This document shows positions 1 through 8,437 of a stretch of 64,000 nt of DNA, one piece after another (within the stretch, counting starts at the first letter, position 1; the number at the start of each line of letters is the position of its first letter). The position numbers were made by a program, and so were the translations under genes. Origin of the DNA: CBDDBU01 sp965226045 (GTDB lineage Bacteria; Pseudomonadota; Alphaproteobacteria; VGEJ01); assembly GCA_965226045.1 (NCBI GenBank), contig CBDDBU010000027.1, forward strand, positions 186,001 through 250,000, given 5' to 3'. A model generated the notes under the pieces. That model worked only from the letters and a program-made list of their open reading frames with translations, did no database searches and was not told the origin of the DNA.

Positions 1-345
1 CAAGCCAAACGAGCCTTCCTCCAGATGGGCAAGGGCCGCTCACTGCGGAAGGTCCAGGCGGCGCTGCGCGCGCGTGGTGGCGACGCCCCAACGTTGAGAG
101 CCCTGGGCGACTGGTCAGCGAAAGGCGAGTGGGTCAGGGCGGCCGAGGAATGGGATGGCACGGGCTCAACAAATGCACCGGCGCCTGATCGGCCGCTAAC
201 GCCGAAGCAACGGCGCTTCGTGGAAGAGAACGGCGCTTCGTGGAAGAGTATGTCCTTGACCTGAACGCCACCCAGGCGGCGACTCGGGCCGGCTACAGCG
301 AAAAGACGGCCAATGAGCAGGGTTCCCAGCTCTTAGCCAAACTTA
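1..345 (+). pseudogene. Phage terminase small subunit, frameshifted and truncated remnant
   Basis: The reading frame is open from the first base, so the gene begins outside the window. Its first part has a helix-turn-helix-like stretch (RSLRKV...) and then LTPKQRRFVEE. After a shift of frame near position 230 it continues as YVLDLNATQAATRAGYSEKTA, the typical core of phage small terminases, which bind DNA and start packaging with the large subunit. A 20-bp tandem duplication at 209-248 causes the frameshift, and removing one unit restores RRFVEEYVLDLNATQAA. The gene is then cut off by the IS21 left end at 347. It cannot make a working protein. The family call rests on the conserved NATQAA-RAGYS motif. 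Confidence 0.8.
209..248. repeat. 20-bp tandem duplication causing a frameshift
   Basis: Two head-to-tail copies of a 20-bp unit (AACGGCGC...GAAGAG) lie at 209-228 and 229-248. Twenty is not a multiple of three, so the second copy shifts the terminase frame. Collapsing to one copy gives a continuous terminase sequence. Replication slippage is the likely cause. Confidence 0.9.
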
Positions 346-463
346 GTGTGTGGAACGGCGTGCAAAGTTGACCCCTGTTGAGGGGTGATCGGCGTCCAAA
401 TTTGCCCCCCTGAGCCTGGCTAGTCCAAGTCACCTCGTTTTTGGGCGGACGAGGTGGTGGGGG

Positions 464-1975
464 ATGTTGGTCGTGGAGACGATAGCGCGGATCCGGCGGG
501 AGTATTTCGTCAAGGGGCAGCCGATCAAGGAGATCGTGCGGGACGTGAAGGTCTCGCGCAACACGGTGCGCAAGGTGATCCGTTCGCAGGCGACGGCGTT
601 CACCTACGACCGGCGGGTCCAGCCGATGCCGAAGCTGGGGCCGTGGACGGCCGAGCTGGAGCGGATGCTGGAGGCCAACGAGACCAAGTCGAAGCGGGAG
701 CGGCTGACGCTGCTACGGATCTCCGAAGCCCTCGAGGGTCTGGGCTATGGCGGCGGCTACGACGCGGTGCGGCGCTACGCCAAGGCGTGGCGGTGGCGCC
801 GTTGGGCATCGACGGCGCAGACCTATGTGCCGTTGGTGTTCTCGCCGGGCGAGGCCTATCAGTTCGACTGGAGCCACGAGTACGTGGTGCTGGCGGGGGT
901 GACGACCAAGGTCAAGGTCGCGCACGTCCGGCTGTGCCACAGCCGAATGTTCTTCGTCCGCGCTTATCCGCGCGAGAGCCAGGAGATGGTGTTCGACGCC
1001 CACGACCGGGCATTCCGGCTGTTCCAGGGTGCCTGCCGGCGAGGCATCTACGACAACATGAAGACGGCGGTGCAGACCGTCCTCATCGGCAAGGAGCGCG
1101 CGTTCAACCGGCGCTTCGTGCAGATGTGTGGCCACTACCTGGTCGAACCGACAGCATGCACGCCGGGAGCGGGATGGGAGAAGGGGCAGGTCGAGAACCA
1201 GGTCGGGATCATCCGCGGTCGGTTCTTCACCCCGCGGCTGCGCTTCAAGACCTACGACGAGCTCAACGCCTGGCTCTTGGACCAGTGCGTCGCCTACGCC
1301 CGGGGTCATCCCCACCCGGTGTTCAAGGACAGGACTGTCTGGCAGGTGTTCGAGGACGAGCGTCCGTCCCTGGTCGGCTATCGCGGGCCGTTCGACGGCT
1401 TCCACGCGGTCCCGGCGTCGGTGTCGAAGACCTGCCTGGTGCGCTTCGACAGCAACAAGTACAGCGTGGCGGCGCGCGCCGTCGGCCGTCCGGTCGAGGT
1501 CCATGCCTACGCCGATCGCATCGTCATCCGCCAGGACGGCGAGATCGTCGCCGAGCATGCCCGGCGCTTCGGCCGCGACCAGACCGTCTATGACCCGTGG
1601 CACTAGGTGCCCGTGCTGGCGAGGAAGCCCGGTGCGCTTCGTAACGGCGCGCCGTTCAAGGACTGGGCGCTGCCCGGCGCCCTGGGTCGCGTGCGCGTCC
1701 GGCTCGCCGGCCACGACGACGGCGACAGGCAGATGGTCGAGATCCTCACCGCCGTGCTGGCGGATGGGCTGGCGGCGGTGGAGGCCGCCTGTGCCGAGGC
1801 GCTCGCTGGCGGCGTGTGCAGCGCCGACGTCGTGCTCAACATCCTCAATCGTCGGCGCCAGCCGTCCGAGACGGCGCCGATCCCGACGCCCGCGAACCTG
1901 CGTCTTCGCTTTGAGCCGGTGGCCGATTGCACCCGCTACGACCGCTTGAGGGGGGTCGGCCATGGAGCGCCATGA
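464..1975 (+). pseudogene. istA: IS21 transposase IstA, interrupted by an in-frame TAG
   Basis: IstA is the DDE transposase of IS21 elements. The N-terminus has a helix-turn-helix region (IKEIVRDVKVSRNTVRKVI, about residues 21-40). The catalytic core follows, with Asp in YQFDWSHEY, Asp in IYDNMKTAV and Glu in KGQVENQVG. The frame ends at TAG 1604-1606 after 380 residues, right after DPWH. It then continues without a shift as VPVLARKPGALRNGAPF up to 1975, giving a normal IstA length of about 503 residues. A TAC-to-TAG change (Tyr to stop) explains this. The end overlaps istB. The ATG at 464 follows a G-rich Shine-Dalgarno-like stretch. The truncated product keeps the DDE residues but lacks the C-terminal domain. 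Confidence 0.88.
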
Positions 1976-2690
1976 GGTCCTGGAGATGATGGCCGCACTC
2001 AAGCTCGCCGGCATGCGCGACGCGTTCGACGAGGTGCTCGCCGACGGCCTCAAGCGCCAGCATCCGATGCAGCGAATCATCGGCGAGCTGTTGAAGGCCG
2101 AGATCGCCGACAAGCAGGCGCGATCCATCAAGTACCAGATGAGTGGCGCCAAGCTGCCGCTGGCCAAGGAGCTGGCCGACTTCGACTTCACCGACACCCC
2201 GGTCAACGAGCCGCTGGTCCGCGAGTTGGCGGTCGGCGGCTTCCTGGCCAACCAGCGCAACGCCGTGCTGATCGGCGGCACCGGCACCGGCAAGAGCCAT
2301 CTCGCCGTCGCCATCGCGCGGGCCTGCATCCGCGATGGCGCCCGGGGCCGCTTCTTCAACGTCGTCGACCTGGTCAACCGGCTCGAGGCCGAAGCCCGCG
2401 CCGGCCGCCAGGGCCGGCTCGCCGATCAGCTGGCCCGGCGCGACCTCGTCATCCTCGACGAGCTCGGCTACCTGCCCTTCGCCCAAACCGGAGGCCAGCT
2501 GCTGTTCCACCTCGTCAGCCGGCTCTACGAGCGCACCTCGATCATCGTCACCACCAACCTGACCTTCGGCGAATGGCCGTCCGTCTTCGGCGACGCCAAG
2601 ATGACCACCGCGCTCCTCGATCGTCTGACGCACCACTGCGAGATCATCGAGACCGGAAACGACTCCTGGCGCTTCAAGAATCGGTCCTAA
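1962..2690 (+). CDS. istB: IS21 helper ATPase IstB
   Basis: IstB is the AAA+ ATPase that assists IstA in target selection and strand transfer. Walker A is clear (GGTGTGKS, about residue 106) and so is Walker B (LVILDELGYLP, about residue 162). The 242-residue length is normal for the family. The start at 1962 overlaps the end of istA by 14 bases, the usual coupled arrangement. The gene looks intact, so it could still support other IS21 copies in the genome even though its own istA is interrupted. Confidence 0.92.
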   Translation: MERHEVLEMMAALKLAGMRDAFDEVLADGLKRQHPMQRIIGELLKAEIADKQARSIKYQMSGAKLPLAKELADFDFTDTPVNEPLVRELAVGGFLANQRNAVLIGGTGTGKSHLAVAIARACIRDGARGRFFNVVDLVNRLEAEARAGRQGRLADQLARRDLVILDELGYLPFAQTGGQLLFHLVSRLYERTSIIVTTNLTFGEWPSVFGDAKMTTALLDRLTHHCEIIETGNDSWRFKNRS

Positions 2691-2887
2691 AGGCAACCGA
2701 TCCACCTGCGGCCCGGTCGCCCAGGTGGGCCCACAGGAACCTCCCACACGCGGTCCGCCGCCAGCCGCGTGGTGGGCGCGTCGGCCCGCGCGCGGGCCCC
2801 TCCTATGGACTACCTGTACGACCTCCGCCGTGCATCCCCAAAGGGGTCAACATTGCACGCCGATAGGGGGTCAATGTTCAACGCCGA

Positions 2888-3109
2888 TTGACACACAACA
2901 CCCGGAAGGACCTCTGCACGCGTTGCGGGGCACGTACGCGAAAGGGGACGCCCTGCAAAGCGCCGGCTGTTTGGGGCACGGCGCACGACCGCCCCCGCAA
3001 CGGGCGCTGCCGAATACATGGCGGGTTGAGTGCCGGGCCACGGACCGCAGAGGGAAGGCTGCGGGCGCTCGGGAATCTGCGGCAGTTTCAGGCGCGCATG
3101 GCTAGGTAG
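2888..3109 (+). CDS. Small HGGxSTG-motif phage-type protein, 5' end in the IS21 terminus
   Basis: The 73-residue product has LCTRCGARTRKGTPCKAPAV followed by RCRIHGGLSAGPRTAEGR. This matches the small 'HGGxSTGxxT motif' proteins often found beside terminase genes in alphaproteobacterial prophages. Four Cys/His residues suggest metal binding, and the function is unknown. The only in-frame start is TTG at 2888, which lies inside the right end of IS21, so the original start was probably lost. The gene lies just downstream of the broken terminase in the same orientation, so both likely belong to one former prophage. Expression would depend on the IS end. Confidence 0.65.
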   Translation: MTHNTRKDLCTRCGARTRKGTPCKAPAVWGTAHDRPRNGRCRIHGGLSAGPRTAEGRLRALGNLRQFQARMAR

Positions 3110-3224
3110 CTGCTCTGCACGAGCAAGTGGACTGTTGCCAGGACCGCTTTGGTTTCCCCTTCATCCAGCAACCGACGCTGCGGTCGCTCCTAACCCGCGA
3201 CTGTGCGGCTTTCGGTTTGTTCAT

Positions 3225-3911
3225 TCAACGGTCGTGGTACTGTTTCGCGCCGAACAAGTTGGACCAGGCCTCATCATCGAAATCGCCAGCCTTGTCCTCG
3301 AGCTTGGCCATGTCCTGGCCGACTGCGGGTCGGGCCGCGATGGCATCGAACCAACGCTTCACATTGCGAAAGTCCTCGATCTGCAAACCCTGCCGCCGGT
3401 ATAGGCGGCACCACGGGAAGATCGCCATGTCGGCGATGGAGTACGCGCCGACGACGTAGTCGCGATCCTGGAGCCGCCGGTCGAGTACCGCATAAAGCCG
3501 CCCAGCCTCGTTGGTGTAGCGGCGCATCGCGTAGGCGATACGATCCGGCGCATAGGCGTTGAAGTGGTGGGCCTGGCCCAGCATCGGGCCGAAACCGCCC
3601 ATCTGCCAAAAGAGCCACTGCATGACCTCGCAGCGGGCGCGTTGCTCGGTCGGTAGAAAACAGCCGCTCTTCTCTGCCAGATAGAGCAAGATCGCGCCGG
3701 ATTCGAAGACCGAGATCGGCTCGCCATCCGGCCCGTCTTCATCGACGATCGCGGGGATCTTGTTGTTCGGGCTGATTGCCAGGAACGTCGGGTCGAACTG
3801 CTCACCCTTGCCGAGATTGACCCATTGGATACGGTAGGGCAGGTCGATCTCCTCCAGCATGATGTGGGTCTTCTGACCGTTCGGCGTTGCCGCCGTGTAG
3901 AGATCGATCAT
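3225..3911 (-). CDS. Glutathione S-transferase, YfcG/YghU-like
   Basis: The product is a 228-residue cytosolic thioredoxin-fold protein. The N-terminal domain carries TPNGQKTHIMLEE (about residues 8-20) and SPNNKIPAIVD with the ESGAILLYLAEK glutathione-binding segment. The C-terminal half is helical (GLQIEDFRNVKRWFDAIAARPAV). This is the pattern of YfcG/YghU glutathione-dependent disulfide-bond oxidoreductases. I chose ATG at 3911 because GGAGGCGGAG lies just before it; the frame is open farther upstream but the extra residues do not fit the family. The substrate is unknown. The next gene upstream on the same strand begins about 310 bases away, so it is probably transcribed separately. Confidence 0.85.
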   Translation of the reverse strand: MIDLYTAATPNGQKTHIMLEEIDLPYRIQWVNLGKGEQFDPTFLAISPNNKIPAIVDEDGPDGEPISVFESGAILLYLAEKSGCFLPTEQRARCEVMQWLFWQMGGFGPMLGQAHHFNAYAPDRIAYAMRRYTNEAGRLYAVLDRRLQDRDYVVGAYSIADMAIFPWCRLYRRQGLQIEDFRNVKRWFDAIAARPAVGQDMAKLEDKAGDFDDEAWSNLFGAKQYHDR

Positions 3912-4223
3912 CTCCGCCTCCGCTTGCCGCACCGCCAGCATCGCTTGGATGATGGCACAAGTCAGGGTCGGCTCTACCATCGCCAAGCGCGCGTTGGTCC
4001 CGGAGAGACGTTGATTGAGTGTGGTTAATTGCCGGGCCGCGACGACGATCGTTGGCGTTTCGGATCGACAGGAGTGCCGCCGTTGGCCCAACAACCGGGC
4101 GGAGAACTCACATCAGCCTTTCCGAAGACGTGAACGGGCTATGGCGCGGTTCCGAAGTCCGACGACACTGCCGAAGTTGGCCTCCGCTCACGCCTCCGTC
4201 GATAATGCCGCCCCGAGGTCCCT

Positions 4224-4856
4224 TCAGTCGTTGCGCTTGCGAACTTCCTCGAAGTAGACGCTGACCTCGTCACGAGTCGAGATGTCGGCGTAGCGGCGCC
4301 CGACATCTCGCAGATTGGCGCGGTGCGGCTCCTCCTCGGCATCGCCGGAGCAATCTTCGGGGACGATGGTGCGGTAACCGTACGAGAAACTGTCGATCAC
4401 GCTGGCGCGCACGCAGCCGCTGGTCATGCACCCGGTGACGATGACCGTATCGACGGCGTGCTTGGTGAGAAAAGTCACGATCGGCGTTTGAAAAAAGATC
4501 GAGGGCGCCGACTTGCGCATCACGAAGTCATAGTCGGGATCGTAGACACGCGGGTCTAATTCCATGCCGGGATGGCCCCAATAGAACTGCTCGCGCACCG
4601 CCGCGATCTTCCAGTACGGCATGTCCTTTTCGCTGTCGCAGCCGATATAGCAGCTGGCGACGGGAATCCTGCAGCGACGCGCCACCTCCAAGAGCTTCGC
4701 CGTGTTCTCGACGGCCTCATCAACCCTGGAAAACCCGCCGAGCGGATAACGCGGATCGGTGAACCCCTTTTGGAAATCAACCACAAGGACGGCGGGCCGC
4801 TGGCCAAAGCCGATCTTGCCGCTGTCGTAGCCCGCCGCCTGGTATGTGTCCGCCAT
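4224..4856 (-). CDS. Isochorismatase-fold amidohydrolase, N-carbamoylsarcosine-amidase-like
   Basis: The 210-residue cysteine hydrolase has the family triad: Asp27 (VVDFQKGF), Lys115 (VMRKSAPSIF) and Cys148 (TGCMTSGCVRAS). The TSGCVRA segment and the overall layout resemble N-carbamoylsarcosine amidase, which removes a carbamoyl group as ammonia and carbon dioxide. Other members act on isochorismate, nicotinamide or maleamate, so the substrate is not certain. The start at 4856 begins MADTYQ and lies 23 bases after the YrdC-like gene, so the two form one operon. A hydantoinase pair lies 3.6 kb away on the other strand; together they could convert a hydantoin through a carbamoyl amino acid to an amino acid. 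That link is inference. Confidence 0.85.
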   Translation of the reverse strand: MADTYQAAGYDSGKIGFGQRPAVLVVDFQKGFTDPRYPLGGFSRVDEAVENTAKLLEVARRCRIPVASCYIGCDSEKDMPYWKIAAVREQFYWGHPGMELDPRVYDPDYDFVMRKSAPSIFFQTPIVTFLTKHAVDTVIVTGCMTSGCVRASVIDSFSYGYRTIVPEDCSGDAEEEPHRANLRDVGRRYADISTRDEVSVYFEEVRKRND

Positions 4857-4879
4857 CTTGATCACGCCCCCCCTCGCGC

Positions 4880-5602
4880 CTAGGCCATGCCGATCTCGAG
4901 CAGGTCGAGGTCGAAGTCCTTCTTGAAAATCTCGCACAGCCGCTCGTAGCAAACGCCCACGCGCACGGTCTTGAACGTGCGCATGTCGATGATGCTGCTC
5001 GCCCGGCCATCGGCGTTGTGGTACTTCGACAAACCACCATCGATGACCAGATCGCCGGCGGCGACTACGGGCGCATCGATGTCTTCGAGCCGGTACTTCG
5101 TTCCAGAGAGCGACGTATTCGCCGACGATCCCACGATCGGCGTCATCCGTTCATAGGACTGCTTGGTCATTTCGTTGTGGAACGCGCCCGCGTTCAACAA
5201 CATATCCAGGGTCTTCGCTTTGGTTGAACTTTCCAATACGAACGGCGCCACGTCCCTGAAGATCGGGTGATCGGCGCGGAACGGCGCGACCGTCGACATC
5301 GGCAAGTCATAATCGAAGATAATGGCGCGCACGATATCGCGCTCTCGCGCACCCACGATCTGAATCTCACTGAACAGGTCCCAGTTGCTGAACATGCCGC
5401 AGGGCTTTTCGTAGCTGCGCGCCTTGGCCGAGAAAATGCGTCGGATCGCGCTCTCCGTATTGCCGACGATGGCGTATGCCACGTCGAGCGGCACGATGGC
5501 GACGCCGCCACCGGCGATGATCTCCAAAAGCTCCTTCGACTGAGCGGCGACGTCGTCCTGCTTCATGACCTTCCACGTCGCATGCGAGCCCGCCTCGGTC
5601 AT
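4880..5602 (-). CDS. Sua5/YciO/YrdC-domain protein
   Basis: The 240-residue product contains a YrdC-type fold. It shows the KARSYEKP stretch (about residue 64, equivalent to the KxR...KP nucleotide-binding motif) and SSANTSLSGT (about residue 162, equivalent to the conserved SAN-SG motif). YrdC/Sua5 makes threonylcarbamoyl-AMP for tRNA t6A, and the HypF homologue carries carbamoyl groups. The neighbouring carbamoyl-amidase-like gene, cotranscribed 23 bases downstream, suggests a specialised paralogue rather than the housekeeping TsaC. That is inference. The ATG at 5602 is preceded by GGAGGG. The housekeeping copy should exist elsewhere in the genome. Confidence 0.8.
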   Translation of the reverse strand: MTEAGSHATWKVMKQDDVAAQSKELLEIIAGGGVAIVPLDVAYAIVGNTESAIRRIFSAKARSYEKPCGMFSNWDLFSEIQIVGARERDIVRAIIFDYDLPMSTVAPFRADHPIFRDVAPFVLESSTKAKTLDMLLNAGAFHNEMTKQSYERMTPIVGSSANTSLSGTKYRLEDIDAPVVAAGDLVIDGGLSKYHNADGRASSIIDMRTFKTVRVGVCYERLCEIFKKDFDLDLLEIGMA

Positions 5603-6027
5603 TGGATACCCTCCGTCCTTGGCGCCTCGACCGCACCCGCTTCCGGCCGGCCCCATAGCGAGCATAGGCGAGTTCGGCATTCTAACATTGGCCACCGAGG
5701 ATTTGCCGCAGCCAACCCCTGCATCTTAAGGCCTTCGTCAGACTAACTGGCGTGAGGTGAACAGGCTCGGCCGGGTGAAATAGAGCGAGCCCCGGCTGGC
5801 TGATCAGAGCCGGTCACGACTCTCACGCGGCGAGGTGACGCCACTCGGCGGGCGCGGCAGTGCCGTTTTGCTTGAAGAGATCGCGTTGTTGGGGCCCTGG
5901 CGTCGCTGAGTCGGGTCCGCTTTACCCCCCAGAGCCGACTCTTATGCGGCGACGTCCGCTTTTCGCCTCCTTGGGGGTCGCGGACGCGACAACCAGCGCA
6001 TACGCTGTCACGGAAGGAGGCAGCGCT
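5603..6027. other. Non-coding divergent intergenic region
   Basis: This 425-base gap lies between the minus-strand YrdC/amidase operon and the plus-strand hydrolase gene. It should hold promoters for both. I saw no convincing -35/-10 pair, RNA gene or coding remnant. Confidence 0.5.
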
Positions 6028-6834
6028 ATGCCGATGCTTGAGCGCCCCGAGGGCGACCTTTATTACCAGGTGTGCGACATCGTGCCGCCCTGGCAAGAAT
6101 CGCCGGAGACCATCCTGTTCCTCCACGGTCTCGCCGTTGACTCGGATGTCTGGGTTAACTGGCTGCCCGGGCTGGTCGACCGCTATCGTGTGGTGCGCAC
6201 CGACTTGCGCGGCTTCGGCCGATCGTTTGTGCCGGAGAGCGCCGCTGGGTGGTCGATCGAGCAACTCGTCGGCGATGTGCTCGCGGTGATGGCGGCGGCA
6301 GGAGCGGACCGGGTTCACTTCGTTGGCGAATCGACCGGCGGGACCGTCGGCCTCCACATGGCGGCACACAATTCACAGGCCCTACACACGTTGACGACCG
6401 TGGCGGCGGCTCACCGTGGCGGCACCATCGGCGGCGTTCAAGCACTGCGCGACGAGGTCGACACCCTCGGTATGGATCGATGGTCGGAGCAGTTCATCAC
6501 GCGTCGTTTCCACGAGGGCGAGCTGAGCGAGCCGATGTACCGCTGGTTCCACGGCGTGCAACGCGGCTCAGCGCCAAGCGCCTGTGTCAATCTGCTCGAA
6601 ATGCTGGCACAAGTGGATCTGACTGATGCCCTGCCTGAGATACGCGTTCCCACCCTGATCCTCGCGCCCGATGACAGCCCCTTCGTCTCGGTCGAGGCGC
6701 AGCTTGAGCGACTGCGGGCCATATCAGGAAGCGAGCTGCATGTGGTGGCGGGCGCCCGCCATGGCGTCGCGCTCTCCCGTGGGGCGGAATGCGCAAAAGC
6801 GCTTAAGGACTTTCTGCGGCGAAGATCACCGTAA
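6028..6834 (+). CDS. Alpha/beta hydrolase
   Basis: The 268-residue soluble enzyme has the usual order: oxyanion segment FLHGLAVDSD (about residue 31), the TDLRGFGRS strand-turn, nucleophile elbow GESTGG with Ser102, Asp in APDDSPF and His in GARHGVAL. This is the classical esterase/lyase fold of the 3-oxoadipate enol-lactonase-like group, but the exact substrate cannot be read from sequence. ATG at 6028 was chosen because GGAAGGAGG lies seven bases upstream; longer forms from 5860 add residues unlike the family. It starts after the divergent region and ends well before the PAS gene, so it is probably a single-gene transcript. Confidence 0.85.
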   Translation: MPMLERPEGDLYYQVCDIVPPWQESPETILFLHGLAVDSDVWVNWLPGLVDRYRVVRTDLRGFGRSFVPESAAGWSIEQLVGDVLAVMAAAGADRVHFVGESTGGTVGLHMAAHNSQALHTLTTVAAAHRGGTIGGVQALRDEVDTLGMDRWSEQFITRRFHEGELSEPMYRWFHGVQRGSAPSACVNLLEMLAQVDLTDALPEIRVPTLILAPDDSPFVSVEAQLERLRAISGSELHVVAGARHGVALSRGAECAKALKDFLRRRSP

Positions 6835-7085
6835 GGCCGGATCTCGTTCGGGCATCGGACCGGGTCAAGGCAGCGGCCTGAGTACCCCTCGCGGTGGTTA
6901 TTTTGGTGGCCCGCGGCGCGGGCGGGTGATCGTCACGCCTGGGAAGAGGTGACTCGCTGCTGCGGAGGCCGGTCCGTTTGATTCCCGCCACCGGTCGCAA
7001 GGCTTGAGGCCATGAGCTTCGGTCAGCCGCCCTCGAGAACCCGCTCGAAGTCGCGCGCCGCCGCAGCCGGCCCAAACCGGCCGCT

Positions 7086-7565
7086 TCAATGGGGGATTAT
7101 TCCGCCGCCGTTCTCAGCCAGCCTATGTTCGCTCTTGCGAATGGCTTCTTCATCGCGTTTACGACCGCTAATGTCTCTGAGTATTCCGTTGAAGCGTCGT
7201 TTTCCGCTCAACCTGAACTCGCTGATGGCGAGCTCCAGCGGCACCTCCGATCCATCTCTCCTTTGGCCCACCACCTCACGTCCGATGCCGATGATCTTCG
7301 TCTCGCCGGTACGCAGATAGTTGGCGATGTAGCCATCGTGACGGCCGCGCTCGGGCTGCGGCATCAACAGTTTGACGTTTGCGCCGATCAACTCGGCCTC
7401 CCGGTAGCCGAAAATGTTTTCAGCGCTCGGGCTGGCGGCCTGGATACTCCCGTGCTCATCGAGCACGATAAGCGCGTCCACCACGCTTGCCATCAAAGTG
7501 GCGAACCGCGCGTCGCTCTCTTCGAGCCGGGCCCGGAGGCGCCTCATTTCATGCGAGGTGGACAT
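7086..7565 (-). CDS. FixL-like heme-PAS domain protein, lacking its kinase
   Basis: The 159-residue product is nearly all one PAS domain: DALIVLDEHGSIQAASPSAENIFGYREAELIGANV, then LLMPQPERGRHDGYIANYLRTGE and GQRRDGSEVPLELAISE. RHDGYxxxYLxTGE, which includes the proximal heme histidine, is characteristic of the oxygen sensor FixL. In FixL a histidine kinase follows, but here the protein ends just after RDISGRKRDEEAIRKSEHRLA with no kinase in any frame downstream. It is most likely a truncated sensor, though a free-standing heme-PAS protein is possible. A damaged receiver domain lies 190 bases away on the other strand. Confidence 0.75.
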   Translation of the reverse strand: MSTSHEMRRLRARLEESDARFATLMASVVDALIVLDEHGSIQAASPSAENIFGYREAELIGANVKLLMPQPERGRHDGYIANYLRTGETKIIGIGREVVGQRRDGSEVPLELAISEFRLSGKRRFNGILRDISGRKRDEEAIRKSEHRLAENGGGIIPH

Positions 7566-7758
7566 TGAAAGGCTCGGCTCACATCGGCTAATTGTGGGGG
7601 CGCCGCGTGCCCGGGCAGTCTACACGAGCCCATGCCCGTCATGTTCGCGAGACCGGGACTCACGGCTGATCTTGATCAATATCTTGCCGGTGCGTGATCG
7701 ATAGCTTGTGCCATGGCGGCACGGGGGCGTCGCCGAGAGGTGACGGGTGCGGCATGGG

Positions 7759-8165
7759 ATGACCCGCAACACGACCATCCTCGTACCTGAGGGCTTTGGG
7801 CAACTTTGGCGTCGAGCGGCATCGATCCTCGGTGAAGCTGGGTATAGCGTGCTGGAGGCGGCCGACGCGTATGCCGCTCTGGACATTGTCCACCGTGGCG
7901 CACCCGTCGCTCTCCTGCTCGCCGATGCCGTACTTCTGGAACGGCTCGACGCCCCCGCGCTTCTGCGCGAGGCGGCGTGGCGGCGCCCCGAGCTGAGTGT
8001 GCTCCTCACGTCGAGGTCAATCGGCCAGCGGACCCGCCGCCAGGCGGAGGCAGTTCATATTTATTCCTCGCCAAGCCCCACAGCAAGAACGAGCTCATCG
8101 ACGCTGTCGCGGCAGCCACCGGTCATGCCATCGGCGACCGCGGCAAGCGTCGCGGTCAAGCATAG
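7759..8165 (+). pseudogene. Response-regulator receiver domain, frameshifted
   Basis: The frame from 7759 gives TTILVPEGFGQLWRRAASILGEAGYSVLEAADAYAALDIV, then ALLLADAVLLERLDAPALL with the phosphoacceptor-position Asp, then ELSVLLTS. The last part of a receiver (YLFLAKPHSKNELIDAVAAATGH, with the conserved Lys-Pro) is found only in another frame, ending at 8165. One or more small indels near 8030-8060 therefore broke the gene. Receiver domains normally accept phosphate from a histidine kinase. It lies divergently from a FixL-like PAS gene that has lost its kinase, so a former sensor-regulator pair has probably decayed here. Confidence 0.65.
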
Positions 8166-8437
8166 AGGGGCCGAGGACGCCTCGCGCAACCGTCGCCGGT
8201 CGGGTCCGCGGCGCCCCCACCGCGTTTCAGGCACGTGGCGGGGTTGCCTCCAGCGCGAGGTGCTGGTCTCGGTAACACGACTCGCTTCCATGCTACCGCA
8301 CTTCAGGACGGCTCAACCGTTCCGTTCACGGCGATCAGGTGGAGATCGTGGTCTTTGCATCGGGCGCCCCCCGGTCGGGTAGTCGCCGGCGTGGCACTGT
8401 GTTCTGATGCCGAGAGTACCGGCTGACAGAGGCTGCT

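Larger units (their letters stand above)
347..2895. mobile_element. IS21-family insertion sequence
   Basis: The element carries istA and istB and has related ends that both begin TGTGT. Each end holds two copies of a CGGCGTxCAAxxTTGACCCC-like repeat, the multiple terminal repeat layout known for IS21. The left end starts at 347 and the right end finishes at 2895. The flanks (CTTAG on the left, CAACA on the right) show no target duplication, so the two sides may not come from one simple insertion. It sits between two phage-type genes. The transposase gene has an in-frame stop, so this copy is probably unable to move by itself. Confidence 0.9.

Noticed and set aside
713..2377. A 554-codon open frame on the minus strand over istA/istB
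   Set aside because: It is antisense to two recognised IS21 genes and has no recognisable protein family.
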